A stretch of DNA of 64,000 bases from Siphonodentalium dalli (GCA_032622095.1 CP136068.1:112107546-112171545), one strand, 5' to 3'. Shown: positions 1 to 11,734, counted from the first letter of the stretch. Notes: generated by a model from the letters alone, not told the origin. Program-made: numbers and translations.

Positions 1-239
1 ACTGTACCGTGAAGTATCTACACATCGTTTTGGCCATGCAAAAAAATGTGCATTCTTCTGCATTATGCAGTTTATGAACAACTCATCAATACTGAGAACA
101 ATTTCAACCTATATGTGGTGCAATATTTTCAAATAATATTCTGTCAAGCAAAAGTTGACCCCCCTGTTGACAAGTCCCTATATTCAAGACATAATTGGGT
201 TATGTTGGTAATCAATAATGACATATTTATTAATACATT
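1..239. other. No gene recognised
   Basis: AT-rich sequence with no supported coding frame, repeat or RNA gene. Confidence 0.5.
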
Positions 240-955
240 CAACTATAAATGACATATTCGTCAATAATCACCTTCGCAAACACCCTAAATCATCTCCTCC
301 CCTTTGCTCACAATGATACCTGTCATACCCTCCTGTTTACTCTCTACAGCACTTTTAACACCGTCTCGTCCACACCCTCAACATGGTGCTTCCCTTCATT
401 TTCAATTTTAGTCTTATCCACCACTCTGTGCTCTACTTCAGTTTCACAACAATTCTCGTCCACACAATATTATCAACCTGCTTCTCGTCTGCACATTCAT
501 CACCAATGATATATGTCTTAACCACCCGTTTTACAAGCCTGTTCAATGTCAATAGCTATCCCCACTCTAGATTTACATGATAATCCATCTGCATACCACT
601 GTCCTCGACAACTATCCTACTAGCATACTCACAATCTACATCAGTCTCCGGACATGTCTCGTCAATAATATCCATCTCCATACCACTTTCATTGACAACA
701 GTTTACTGCCTCACTCACTTGCACATCTCTAGTTCGTGTCGTCTCGTCTACATAATTATACAACTTTCTCTCATTGTCTTCCTACGACATATATATATGA
801 CATATATGCCCACACTCTACTGGAGTTTCACTTTACACGTTCTGTCCACACCTTCAACATGCATAACAGATGCTATTTGCAAACATGTTCTATTTCACAT
901 ACGTGAGTTCTACATCAGTGGCATTTTGACACCTTTGTCTTTCCCGTAACCACTA
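240..955 (-). pseudogene. Decayed acidic repeat-protein coding sequence
   Basis: Read on the minus strand, this stretch has short open blocks with strongly acidic, repeated wording. Examples are VDETV and CCETEVEHRVVDKTKIE (344-463) and SGMEMDIIDETCPETDVD followed by SRIVVEDSGMQMD (556-696). The core (V)DE(T/N)-C-x-ETDVE recurs about seven times: its DNA signature, ctcgtc(c/t)ac or a variant, is seen near 366, 456, 490, 606, 657, 744 and 843. Stops and frame changes separate the blocks, so no intact protein remains. The plus-strand frames over the same bases are Ser/Thr/His-rich shadows. The protein family is not recognised. It could be an eroded exon of a repetitive acidic protein, or a decayed mobile-element ORF. 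The repetition is directly visible; the coding origin is inferred. Confidence 0.4.
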
Positions 956-3900
956 TTCAGGAAAATGATCATGTAAATGAGCACGCCTACCTGTGGTTCA
1001 CATTAAAATTCCCAACAATAAAATATTGTGCCACATATAATTCGACACTTTTATCATTCAGTTAGCGAGCAAATTTGTATTACTGCAACAACTAAACATT
1101 CTTGCATACTTGTAGCACATTGTGTACTTAATGTAACGAACACACGATCTAATCATGAATTGAACAGGAACTAGTTATAACTATCTCATCTGTGCTCGCC
1201 CACCATAATACACCCAAATATATTCATTGCCACTAATTTAGTATTAGTATAAAGGCGGAAGGGTTTTTCCGCATTACACAATACTACTAAATTAGTGACA
1301 ACTAATCGTAGTATTTCGTGTAACGTTTATTTAAATGTATCATTATCATGTTAGCTTCGATATTTCCAAATAATTTGCCCATCTAAATACGAAATATCTA
1401 CACACAGTAAACAAATGCTGAACAGAATAAAAAACGATTTATGGCTATTACTTACAATAGTATCATCCATGTAACACACTGCCGTCTATCGTGTTACTCG
1501 CAGAGTCTTTCGTGTAACTAAAGAACCATTTGGTACGTCTCACATATAGAAGATGTATGGCATATTATCATGTTTATTTCTTCATATCATAATAAGAGGA
1601 CGAAGTCAACAAAGGGATTAAAAGCCGATTTTATTCAAAACTAACTGCATTTTAGGCAACACTGTTACATCCCGCAACAATCAAGTATTTCCTGTAACGA
1701 TATTTCACATGATACACCATCCCAGCAAATGGTTTCTCATAGAAATATAACTTCTTCACTAAAAACCAAAATTAATAAGATACCCAACAGTTTACACGTA
1801 TTCCACTTAAAATTTAGGCGCCTATATTTCAAATAGTCTAATCTCAATGAAATGTTTTTATTTCCATTAACAAAACTGGTCATTCCTGTAATGTTTTTCT
1901 TCGTAACAGGAGGAGACCGTTACAGGAGATATGTACTGGCTATCAAAAACAAATTATCTAAAATATTTCGCCCTTCAGCGGGGAGATAATGTGACAATCA
2001 AAATGACTGAGAAACATCTCTTCAAAAATGAATTAGAGATACTGAGGTCCCTGGTTATATCGATTACATTCACGTTACATTTTAGACGTTTTTGAAAGAT
2101 ACGGCTATGGGTCCTCTACCTGATACGTATTTTTTCGCGACTGTTTCTGAAAATGCCAAATCTGCACACATTTTTGAACATACCATGTATTCTTACTTTT
2201 ATAAGGCATGTGATATAATTTACTATTGACAGGGATGGCCTATTATTTTGCTCTGATTGCACTTCGTTACAGAAGAGACATTTAGTTGAGGGACAAGATG
2301 TAACGAACAAAAAATATGCGGAAATCTTGGATATTGATGGCCTACGGTTTACTATCATTAAGAGTAATTACACTGTTCAATTACACATGAAAGTTTTCCT
2401 AGTTATTTTGAACAATATTTATCACAACCCAAAAGGGTTGTTTTACGGTATTGCGTAAGCGAAGCAAGTATAGTTGTGACGTCAATAATTTCTATACTCC
2501 GCCAACATGAAAAAATTGTTTTTACATCCGGGCGATTCAGACCTATGGGCCCCAGTGGTGGCCGCCATGTTGGAATAGAATTGACAAATTAATAAAAGGA
2601 ATTTATTTTACTTCTTCGATCAGCCTCCCTATAGCAACACTTGTTTTGAACTTGAACTAAGTTGAAGTTTAAAAGTGAAAATCAGTCAGTCGGAAAGAAG
2701 CTCAATGACGAATCTGTGACTGAAAAAAATATGAAAATGAAGGTCACTGGAGTGGAATGTGGACTGGTCTGTGCAGACTGATCACCACGGCAATTTGACT
2801 TTTTCTGTTATTGTTAAATTTTACGTCTGTTTGGACTTAGAGTTGCAACTGCAACTTGGTGCAAGCGGCAAATTGTTCAGTCTACTAACTACTCCTCTAA
2901 ATAGTCAATTAATTGTTAATATCTAACACTGTCAGGTCAAGCCTCAACTTGGGTCAAGGAAATCAGAAAATGGATATTTTAGAGCTGACTGATATACTCA
3001 TTTATTATATACAGTGTAGTTCAGTCATGAACCGTTGAACGTAGCGCGTAGCTGGAAATTGTGTAAGCAGTAATCGGTGGAAGCGGTCATGTGGCCTACT
3101 CATCTAATAATATTAGGATTGTATTAGTCAAATTAGTGATCACAGATTAGTAAATTTAGTTATCAACGACTTCAGGCTCACTGAGCCTCACCAACACACT
3201 GTGACTCAGGTCAAAATACAATTCTAGCCATCTACAGAGCAGTCGACACACAGATGTAACAAACATGTGAAGCCCAGTGAATTGGTGACTAACAAAGTGA
3301 GTCATTTATCTTCTTGTTGAGTGAAGGAAAAGAACATCTCCCAATCTCACTTGGTCTCGGCACACTGCAGTGTTCATGCTGGTGAGTGACTGGTGAGAGG
3401 ATATAATAATAATATAATAATTATAACGCACAGTGATTAGTTTTAGCATTCTCACATATTAAATAAATTCATGATTTTAACACTGTGTTTTCGATTTAAA
3501 CCTTAAGCATTAAGCGGGAGCTTGATCAGCATGGCTAGCATATATATTAACTAGTGGCTATTTGTGGAAAAATTATTAAACATATCCCTGCGTACTTGCT
3601 ATTGTCGACTTGACACATTGGCATTCATTGGGATTAGAATAATATGTATGATAAACATAATAATTCCAGGCCAACTTAGTTGAACTGCCACGACCTTCTA
3701 GTTATACATGTACATGACTAATGAGGCAATCATATAAATGTTTAATCTAGTAGCATTTTCTCAGACCATGCCATGAATATCTATGTATCTATGTCCGCCC
3801 CAAAACAGTAGTCATTTGGCAAATTATCTCATTCCTTTTCGAAGTGCCTATCATCTACTGAAGTTGGATCCTACCACAGGCCATAAATTGTTTCTCATTG

Positions 3901-4295
3901 AGTCATTGTGCCCCATCCATGTAACTCGCTGAAAGTCAATCATACATACACCTCTATAAATATTAATAAATCAGATGTGGCTATGTGAAATATGAAATAA
4001 ATCCCCGTTTCCATAAAAATGTATTCAGTATTATATGTAAATTTATCCAATAAAGATATTTTTCCCTTAAAGGACCTCACTCCGAATTAATAGTCCCCAT
4101 ATCATCAGATTCCAACAACAACAAGATTTTTTGAAATGCCCCTTCAGTTGACAGAATCGATTAATTGCTCGAAAATAATGCTAACCGCAGTCAATTATTG
4201 CATAAAATTAAAAAAAAAAACCGTAATTTATCAACTTTTTGCTCAATGAATATTGCTGGTTTGTCAAACATCTGACACACAAAAAAAAACAATTT
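956..4295. other. Intergenic or intronic sequence, no gene recognised
   Basis: No convincing coding exon was found. The part from 1300 to 2350 is unusually rich in GTAAC/GTTAC pentamers (for example near 1319, 1470, 1494, 1518, 1666, 1697, 1918 and 2300). A possible donor-like GTGAGT lies at about 3381 after a CAG acceptor-like site near 3368, but the piece between them is only about 10 bases long and cannot be called an exon. Several poly-A/T runs and short AT repeats are present. Confidence 0.5.
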
Positions 4296-4299
4296 GATT

Positions 4300-4485
4300 T
4301 TAGAGTTATCCATCTTCATCTGCAATTTGGTCAGATAATGTATACGGTCTGCTGTTTGCTGGGCCACCAAAATTATAAAGATAGATTGTAAAGATCGGTA
4401 TGTGATCACTCTGAGCTTTGATGTTGTGGGTTCCTCGACTTGAATCAAATATTTTAATTCGGATTGAGTACCTTTAAAATTGCAA
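4300..4485. repeat. Dispersed repeat, copy 1
   Basis: This roughly 185-bp segment recurs in the same orientation at 5150-5378. Shared landmarks are gttatccatctt, aaagatcg, actctgagctttgatg, gggttcctcgact and gattgagtacctttaa. The second copy carries an extra block of about 40 bp beginning cccaccgaagcc. The family is unknown. Confidence 0.65.
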
Positions 4486-5002
4486 AAAATTAAATTAAAT
4501 ACTGAATTTTGCCTTGAAAATTGGTCGCTTGGCCAAATTCAACCTTCACCTGATGGTTGCATTTTGAACAAATATAGTAGCATGTGCTATATGGCTAATA
4601 TCTCTTGACTGGCTCCATGGATATCGGTCTGGAAATTAGAGAAATGTTAGAGGCATTATCTCACAATGTCTAACTGTGCCCCACATTCCTCTATATCTGG
4701 TGCTGCAACATATTCTCGTGCAAATTGGTTTATTTGTACCTACCGTAGATATTCACACATTTTTTTTATCATTTAAATTTGTTTAAATCAAAATTTAGAA
4801 AAACTAACGCCATTATACACTCTGCCAGGGCACCCTGAGTCACCACACCAAATGTCGTTGAAATCTGGGCACCAAAATTAACAAAGACATGTTGGTCTCA
4901 ACTTTACTCCAGTTTTATATATGTATATATAAACAGTCCCATGAAACATGTATACATTTATTGTTGGACGTGTCATGGGCTCTTCGTACAGGATCTGGTT
5001 CA

Positions 5003-5095
5003 TTATTCCGAAGGTTCCATATTCCGAAGGGTCGCTATTCCAAAGGTTCTTATTCAGAAGGTTCGCTATTCTGAAGGTTTGCTATTCTGGGCGTA
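5003..5095 (+). repeat. Minisatellite arm, TTC-GAAGGTTCGCTA units
   Basis: About five imperfect units of 17-20 bp built on attccgaaggttcgct. The reverse complement of the same unit recurs at 5457-5555, so the two arrays form the arms of an inverted repeat with about 360 bp between them. The two short overlapping plus-strand frames here are artefacts of the repeat. Confidence 0.65.
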
Positions 5096-5149
5096 TTTAA
5101 CCAGAAAAGGTGGACAACTCTAATACCAAGTAGTTATTATTACCACAAG

Positions 5150-5378
5150 TTTACAGTTATCCATCTTTATCTGGAAGACCGCCCGTTTGACCTCGTCCTT
5201 CTGGCACGATCAGACCCAGAAACAATAAAAATAGCAAACTGCAAAGATCGATATATAATTACTCTGAGCTTTGATGGGTGGGTTCCTCGACTCTAATCAA
5301 ATATTTTTTCCCACCGAAGCCAAAGAAAGAGTAAATTAGGAGCATCTTATCGGATTGAGTACCTTTAAGTTATTTCCT
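5150..5378. repeat. Dispersed repeat, copy 2
   Basis: Direct copy of the segment at 4300-4485, lying between the two arms of the gaaggttcgct minisatellite. That suggests it belongs to the same inverted-repeat element or was enclosed by it. Confidence 0.65.
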
Positions 5379-5456
5379 TCATAAAAAGTATTTTAAAATA
5401 ACGAATCCTCTCAGTACTTTAGAATATAGAATGAAACTTCAAAATAACAAGTTATA

Positions 5457-5555
5457 AAAACCTTCTGAATATCGAGGAATATAGATAACATTGGGAATAG
5501 CGAAACTTCGGTATAATGAACCTTGGGAATAGCGAACCTTTGGACATAGAGTGAC
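5457..5555 (-). repeat. Minisatellite arm, inverted copy
   Basis: Contains gaatagcgaaacttcgg, gaaccttgggaatagcg and aacctttgg, the reverse complement of the unit at 5003-5095. The opposed arms would fold into an imperfect hairpin and may mark the ends of a foldback element. Confidence 0.6.
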
Positions 5556-6198
5556 ATGTCGCCGTCCTACGGTCCATACGTATACTACTGACGTGATCGT
5601 ATATCCCAAGTTGTCCAGAAATACAGGCACTCCTATGAAACATACATTTATCATTTTATAGATGGACGCGTGGGTGTTTTGGGTTGTCCATACGTACTGA
5701 CGTAATCATATTAGACGGATCAGCAAACTCGAAATTTTGAAATTGAGACATGCGTTTTAGTGGGAATTCAGCTATAAAAGGGACGGGTGAATATACCGCT
5801 ACACGACAAGTATATTGTGTACATTTTATATAACTAATTGCGGGCGATATTTTAAATCATAATTTGTCAGAATATACCTTGTCTGGAAGACGCTACTGTC
5901 AAAGGACAAGAATGTGGGCCAAAATTGGTAATAACTCATTTATCTCGTTTGTTGACCTTTATCGAAAAAAATAACACAGTACGTGTCGATTTCTGGGCTA
6001 CAAAGTTGTTTGTTTCTGGAAAGCGACATCGCCAATTCGCACGACAGTAAATATACTGTGATTTGTAATTTGCCCTACACTAGCATCTAACGTTTAAGTA
6101 TGTGTTGGTACAATCTCTCCATGAACACATTGATGATTGAAGAGGGTGTATTAAATAAGAGGAGTTTTAGCTCTCATTATTTATATTTTCCCGTGCAG
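5556..6198. other. No gene recognised; upstream of a possible exon
   Basis: No repeat or coding signal stands out. The last part (6180-6198) is a pyrimidine-rich run ending in GTGCAG and is the acceptor used for the exon proposed at 6199. Confidence 0.4.
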
Positions 6199-6324
6199 GA
6201 ACGCGCTATCATTGAACAGTACTCCGAGTGCGTTGAACCGTTCAACTCATCGATAATCCACCAAGGCCATTGTATAGCGAACGCATTCAGGGAGAGACCT
6301 TGTCAAAACTATTACGCATTATAA
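6199..6324 (+). CDS. Putative terminal coding exon, function unknown
   Basis: A pyrimidine-rich tract (ttatattttcccgtgcag) is followed by 41 open codons and a TAA stop at 6322-6324. The peptide begins ERAIIEQYSECVEPFNSS and ends RERPCQNYYAL. It has a balanced composition with three cysteines and reads like real protein rather than low-complexity translation. The frame also stays open upstream to an ATG at 6100, so a small single-exon ORF of 74 residues is the alternative. No donor-bearing upstream exon was identified and no family is recognised. The call rests on the acceptor plus peptide character, so it is tentative. Confidence 0.35.
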   Translation, partial: ERAIIEQYSECVEPFNSSIIHQGHCIANAFRERPCQNYYAL

Positions 6325-7425
6325 ATGAAATTCATAAAATTCTAATAGTGGTATACTATCAAGAAGACAAAAATTGGTAACATTTCTGCATAATTTCCGG
6401 TGTCGGATATACACAGTGAACTATATACTATTCCATATGCTTTGCGGGAAAATGGTAATGGTAATTCGGCTTTATATTTAAGAAATTACTCTTGTTTCGA
6501 GTAATGCCACATGGCGGTTTGCGCTCCATAATACAACCTAATACTATTAGCTTTTGAATTTCAACCGTTATCGAACTAAGTCGATAAATGATTGAACTAC
6601 CTTTCTACGAGTATTATATGTCACAGAGAGACGCATTGAAGTCAACAGCAATGTGAACGACATTGAACAGAAAAGAGCGTTTAGTATTAGTCTGGTTCTG
6701 ATATGGTAGACATAAAAAGCGTTTATTTCACTTCTGTGCGAAATATTGAAAACAGCTGGAGAATGGCCGTGACCACAGGTGGTGTCTGAACAAATTTCAG
6801 GCACATATGATTATTGTTTGCTTTTGAACATTTTTGGGAACAACCCAACCCTTGACCCAAATTTTGATCCGTTTTTGCAAGCAAATCATTTTGTTTACAC
6901 CTACCCCCTAATATCACGACAACAAGGAATTGAGAAAAAAAGAAAAAACAATGAATGTATTTCCTTGCATATACTATACTGATGTCTGATATGGTCTCTA
7001 ATAGTATGTGATTTTCTTCAGTTCATTTTGTCGCCCGAATCAGTACAGTTGAAATTTGTTTTCAGATGCTGCTTGAATTATTGTAAAGTGCTCTTATTGT
7101 TTATGATTGAGTCCGTTAATTATTTTGGTAGACTAGTAGAAAGGTTTACATTGCTCATATAGAATATACAGGCATAATGTAAAACTAAAAAAAAGTCAAT
7201 TATAAATAGCGAGGTTCTGCTAGATTTAAAAAACCCTGTTACAAATAACCACAAGCAAACATAGTGTTATCTATGCTGGATTAGTTAATAGCTATGGTAA
7301 ACAAATACATGACAAAAAAGATGCCATGAGTGTCCTCCCAGTAAACGTTGACACGCTATTGTGTACATACCCAACTGATAGTTTATATGAATAAAATCAC
7401 CTAAGTTGACATTGCAAAATGTTGT
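6325..7425. other. No gene recognised
   Basis: AT-rich sequence. A CAG acceptor-like site at about 7020 and another near 7065 have no convincing open frame behind them. Confidence 0.4.
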
Positions 7426-7582
7426 TTGACCCTTTACCCAACAAACCGGCCAAAAACGTTCAAATAAAGCTGCAACAGCCTAAATTATCTTGGGTCTGTC
7501 TCAATAAAACCATACAAATATGGATATCATTGGAACCGGCTCATTGACCACATTGTGATGGTTACATGCAGTTATGCCCTGT

Positions 7583-7651
7583 GCCAATGCATTCTCTTAT
7601 ATATGCGAGTCGACCATAGGTCGCCTCACATATATAAGAGATTGCATTGGC
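7583..7651. repeat. 69-bp hairpin module (A1)
   Basis: Palindrome starting gccaatgcattctcttat with a tcgaccataggtcg centre. It has a few arm mismatches (cacatat, gattgc). It recurs at 7708, 10184, 33156, 33338 (shortened), 37175, 37461 and as a half copy at 55274. Confidence 0.85.
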
Positions 7652-7707
7652 CTAAAAAAAAAATTCTTACATTCTTTAACAATTTTATAATTTTTAATGT
7701 GTTAATT

Positions 7708-7775
7708 CCAATGCATTCTCTTATATATGCGAGGCGACCTATGGTCGACTCGCATATATAAGAGAATGCATTGGC
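7708..7775. repeat. 69-bp hairpin module (A2)
   Basis: Near-perfect palindrome with the centre gaggcgacctatggtcgactc. It is the second hairpin of the MITE at 7430-7801. Confidence 0.85.
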
Positions 7776-7805
7776 ACAGGGCCGTTCTGTTGGGTAAAGG
7801 GTTAA

Positions 7806-8711
7806 CAAGATGCAAATATCTCCGCTTAATCAAGCTTAATTGTATATTATCTTTATTATATGCTTGATTTGAGTTATTAACTTGTATTATATTGATGAAA
7901 TATTGTTTTCTTGCTATCACATAACATCGTCCATATGAAAGTTAAGATTTTATTACAAGTAGATGTTCTATCTTTTATTACAGGTTGTAAATGTGATGTG
8001 TTCAATTTGATATGATAGTGTTTGCTTGTGAATTTTTTTTCCATGAGTTTTAAGTGTGAATTGACTTATAGTGACATTAATTTACAACAATATAGTAACT
8101 ACTGACTGTCGACAAGTACTGTGGATGTTAACATTATCACTAAGTTTTAAGATTAAAAAACAGTGAAATGAAATAGAGGAAAACATATTTTGAGTTGTGG
8201 ACAAAATGATAAAGGGACCCATTGACCACCCCCACCCCGTCATACGTGCCCGTAAAAAAAAAATATATACACCCCTGGTGACAATGGAAAGTATTTGTTA
8301 GAGCATTATTATGAAGTCGGTATATTAATTTGTTATACCTCCTTCCAGATTATGTAGACAGAAGTTGGAAGCTCGAATGAGCCATGTCAGTTTAAGTTTA
8401 TGGAGTTATAAACGAGTTTGAAGACAACTTCTATGACAGTTCAAACTTGTCGGTTTTCACTCACCAAACTTAATGCCAACAAGAGTTACATGTATTTCTT
8501 AAAATTATACTCATTAACGGTTAAAGAGAATGTGGGATATACTGGACTGACTGTTTCTGTCCGTCTGTCAGTCCGATTACCAGGCCGTCTGACCGCCATG
8601 TTTTTTTTATATTTCTGGTAACTGAATTTGACACGTATACAGGCGTACATGGACAATGAGATCACCGACAATGTCCTGTGGGTGTTGAAGATGGGGGAAC
8701 CTTATTGGTTG
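7806..8711. other. No gene recognised
   Basis: AT-rich sequence. Around 8215-8275 there is a C-rich/poly-A segment with catacgtgcccg. It resembles the right end of the G-tract element at 61459-62009 and is probably a fragment of that family. Confidence 0.4.
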
Positions 8712-9820
8712 TAGAGACGTGGCGACAGGGGGGTTGGGGGAGGGTGTCTCACCCCCAAACTTTGTTCAAAATTTTCAACAGTTGGAAATTTCATACCTGC
8801 CAAAACATTAGTTGGAAATTTCACACCAACAGTAGGTTGAAAATGTTCTTGTAGTTTGATTTTCAAACAATTTATTGGGGGGAATTAATTGTTTTTGGAC
8901 CAATATTTGCATATTTTCCTATTTTTTGTCAAAATTTTGGAATGAAATTGTCATCAGTTGGAAATTTTCCAACCTTAGGGGGGGTGACATGTTGGAAATT
9001 TCCAACACTTGGAAAGCTTGTGTCCTGGCCCCTCCCCCGTGGCCAGTCAAAAACTGCTAGTTAATTTAAGAAAACAATATTGTCATACATTTGGTCAGCA
9101 TTGTCATTGGAATTGTCATTATTTGGAAATTTTCCAACCTAAGGGGGGATGTCAGATTTGAAATTTCCAACTCTAGGAAGGCTTGATGCTAGTCTAGATG
9201 GTAGGATTTTGCGATTTTCTTGTTCAGATTTGAACATTTTCGCACACCGGTCGGCCCGGTGTGTCATTGTCCCCGTGGCCAATACAAAACTGCTAATTAG
9301 TTTAACAAAACAATATTTTACTACATTTGGTCAAACTTGTGGACTGAAATGGTCATCAGTTGGAGAATTTCCAAACCTGATGGGGAGTATTTGGTTTGAA
9401 ATTTCCAACACTATAGGAAAACTTCAGTTGAGGCCAGTCTAGATGCTATAGGATGAGCGATTTTCTTGTATAGTTTTGCAAATTTTTCTCACACCGGGCG
9501 GAACGACCATGGTCAGCCCGGTGTGTCCTGGTCTCTTGCCCGTAGCCGTGTGCATTTGTCTGGAGTTAGACCACTAGATGTTAGGATTTATGCAATTTTT
9601 CAGGTTAAAATATCTGAATGTTCTCATACCGGGAATTTGGAACTATGGTTTATGAATTTATAGGATATTAGGCCTGAGAGCACTGATGTGCAATGGGGGG
9701 GGGGGTGCAAATGGAATTATGCAAAAACTTGTGTTTGGTCCCAATCTGATTCAAGGGGGTGCAGTTGGAATTTCCCAAGGTGGACACCCCCCCAACGGAG
9801 ACCCTCTAGCCACGTCCCTG
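8712..9820. mobile_element. hAT-like non-autonomous element, 1.1 kb, with internal tandem units
   Basis: The left end tagagacgtggcgacaggg pairs with the complement of the right end, cagggacgtggctagaggg. The flanks are an 8-bp duplication with one difference: attggttg at 8704-8711 and attggctg at 9821-9828. An 8-bp duplication and CAGGG-type termini fit hAT transposons. The interior has no transposase. It is made of degenerate units of about 165-235 bp, each with a ttggaaattttccaacct...ggggg motif (near 8960, 9125 and 9360) and a following tggccagt-caaaactgctagttaatt block. The short frames at 8875-9060, 9149-9442 and 9466-9663 are translations of these units and are not genes. Confidence 0.7.
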
Positions 9821-9828
9821 ATTGGCTG

Positions 9829-10007
9829 AGGCTTGCTCTAATTATTTAACCTCATCTCTGCTATATGTTGTACTGGGCCGTTGAAATTACGGCCATTGTC
9901 AGTGGAAAAAAAATAGCGGTAATAACACGAACACCCTACAGATGACTCTGTTGAAGGGCTATTATCACTCCCTATCCTGGAATATCATAATGTGTTTTGT
10001 GCTCAAC
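9829..10007. other. No gene recognised
   Basis: Short unassigned spacer between two mobile elements. Confidence 0.4.
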
Positions 10008-10260
10008 TATTTTTTCTTGTATTCATTAACAATTTTATAATTTCACCCATACAGAGCCCCAGACAAACATGAGCAGACGACACTCTTCAATATGCTCCCT
10101 GCAGGGTAATGGATGTTTTTTTTATTTTATGTCCTAAAAATTGTAAGAAACATTTATTTAAAAAAAATGATAAAAATTGTTAGGCCAATGCATTCTCTTA
10201 TATATGCGAGGCGACCTATGGTCGACTCGCATATATAAGAGAATGCATTGGCACAGGGTA
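10008..10260. mobile_element. Truncated MITE of the TGTGACCCGCC family (copy C)
   Basis: Shares its interior with the complete element at 37139-37580: ttcttgtattc-ttaacaattt, then catacagagccccagacaaa, tgagcagacgacactctt, ctgcagggtaat, ttttatgtcctaaaaattgt and the 69-bp hairpin at 10184-10252. Both terminal inverted repeats are missing, so this copy is truncated. Confidence 0.7.
10184..10252. repeat. 69-bp hairpin module (C)
   Basis: Perfect-looking palindrome with the gaggcgacctatggtcgactc centre, sitting at the right end of the truncated MITE. Confidence 0.85.
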
Positions 10261-11099
10261 ACAAAATAGCAGGTTTTTCTGTGTTGAGCTTGTGGGGCCG
10301 TTTACCTAGTCTAGAATACTGACCACAAACATATCCTCATCTGAGGTCTGGTGCAACCGCCCACGCACTTCCATTCTGAAAACCTCGGCATTCTCCGTTC
10401 TGTATTTGAAATTGCAACCGATGAATTAATTTCACACAGTTCGACACAAAATAAGGCTTGTCGGGGGGGGGTGTTTGGACAAAACATGCACACATGGTCC
10501 AAGATGTTTTTACGACCTCAATGTACACACCACCCCCTACTTGTAAACACAACTTAGTTTTCCATCGCACAAGTTGGGACCCCAATAGTTTACACTTTCT
10601 AAAGCTTTTTTTTACTAATTTTCTTTTACGGTAAAGCCATCTCAAATGTATTACTTGTGCACTCTTGTTTCCAATCATATTCCACTATCAATTTTACAAG
10701 TCACTAAATATATGTGCCGTCCTACCATACTATTTAGTCTGAACAGTTATTACTGATTATTGATACACATACATGTGCAACATCTGATTCAATCATATTA
10801 TTATATGTAATGTATTCTGTGAAACAAACTATGCATAAACCTGCATAAACACCAAATCTAACCACAACTTAATTTTGAGCGTGTTATCTTCTGTTATTGT
10901 TATTGTAGTAAAATCCAGCTATACAACCAGGTGAATTTCCAAGTCCATAGCTATAGGGTTTGAAATGGTATTATATGTGCGTATTGTTTAACAATGCGCC
11001 GAATGCGGTGACTGCATCTCTCCCTTAAATTTACCGCTTAATCCGACAACACCTCGTACCTTGGGGTTTGAAGGTGTACGTTGTTAACCAATCACTTTG
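10261..11099. other. No gene recognised
   Basis: A G-run of 10 lies near 10463. The minus-strand frames over 10311-10678 show no recognisable domain and overlap each other, so they are not called. Confidence 0.4.
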
Positions 11100-11660
11100 A
11101 AAAGTCGACGAAAATCCTATCGGATGTACGTCTCGAGATCTATCTGTGTAGAAGGAATTCAATCCATTTCATTGGAGAATGGCGCATATTACGTGCGATT
11201 TCGTTGGTTAATGACGTAACAAATCACTTAAAGTCATAATTCAACCTCTACAAAAAGCCAATGACGTCGACAGTCACCGTTCCGTGGTTGGTTATATTCA
11301 AATAGCGACGTCAGAGGTCATTGCATGTTGATAATTCTCCCACGCATTGTCAACACATCTAATGTTGTAAAAGTGAATAAGGCGAAATGATATATCCATA
11401 ATTCATTATACTCATCGCAATATAGGAGACATCATCTTCGAGTTGTTATCAGTCAACGATGTGCATGACTGATTCTTCCTTCGCGTCTTGTTACTTATAA
11501 ATACTACGATTTCCACAGATATTTAATGCGTCAGTAATGCACTTCATATTTAGAAACGGTTTATTACGTCATATTGAAAATGTCGCGTCGGCTTGGAAAT
11601 GAATTTAAATAGAGATATCTAGAGACGTACATCCGATATAATTTTCGTCGTCAGTTCAAA
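11100..11660. mobile_element. Inverted-repeat element downstream of the GPCR gene
   Basis: The left end (11102-11145) contains cgacgaaaatcctatcgg and atgtacgtctcgagatctat. The right end (11613-11662) contains the complement, atatctagagacgtacatc then cgatataattttcgtcg. The terminal repeats are about 40 bp and imperfect. The interior has TGACGTAAC (near 11212), TGACGTCGAC (near 11263) and GACGTCAGAGGTCA (near 11308), which are CRE-type motifs. No ORF is present. The superfamily cannot be assigned. The AATAAA used by the GPCR lies inside it. Confidence 0.55.
11560..11565 (-). promoter_or_regulatory. AATAAA polyadenylation signal
   Basis: Read on the minus strand this is AATAAA, about 170 bases after the GPCR stop codon. 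It is a plausible 3' end signal for that gene. It lies inside the inverted-repeat element at 11100-11660. Confidence 0.45.
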
Positions 11661-11734
11661 GAGACTGCCTGTGTTATCGTACATGTGTATGGCGGAATAG
11701 GTTAGCTAACATTTTGAATGACAACTAATACCAT

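Larger units (their letters stand above)
7430..7801. mobile_element. piggyBac-like MITE with two 69-bp hairpins (copy A)
   Basis: The ends are inverted repeats, ccctttacccaacaaaccgg on the left and the complement of gttctgttgggtaaaggg on the right. They are flanked by TTGA (7426-7429) and TTAA (7802-7805). A TTAA target and CCC-starting termini are typical of piggyBac transposons; one flank has apparently mutated. There is no transposase, so it is non-autonomous. Inside are two near-perfect palindromes (7583-7651 and 7708-7775) of the form gccaatgcattctcttatat...gaatgcattggc, joined by a T-rich spacer. A second element with the same termini lies at 33008-33417. Confidence 0.75.

Noticed and set aside
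3368-3386. CAG ... GTGAGT mini-exon
   Set aside because: Only about 10 bases between the sites; it is too short to support without transcripts.
9149-9442. 97-codon plus-strand ORF
   Set aside because: It is made of the internal units of the hAT-like element and contains no domain.
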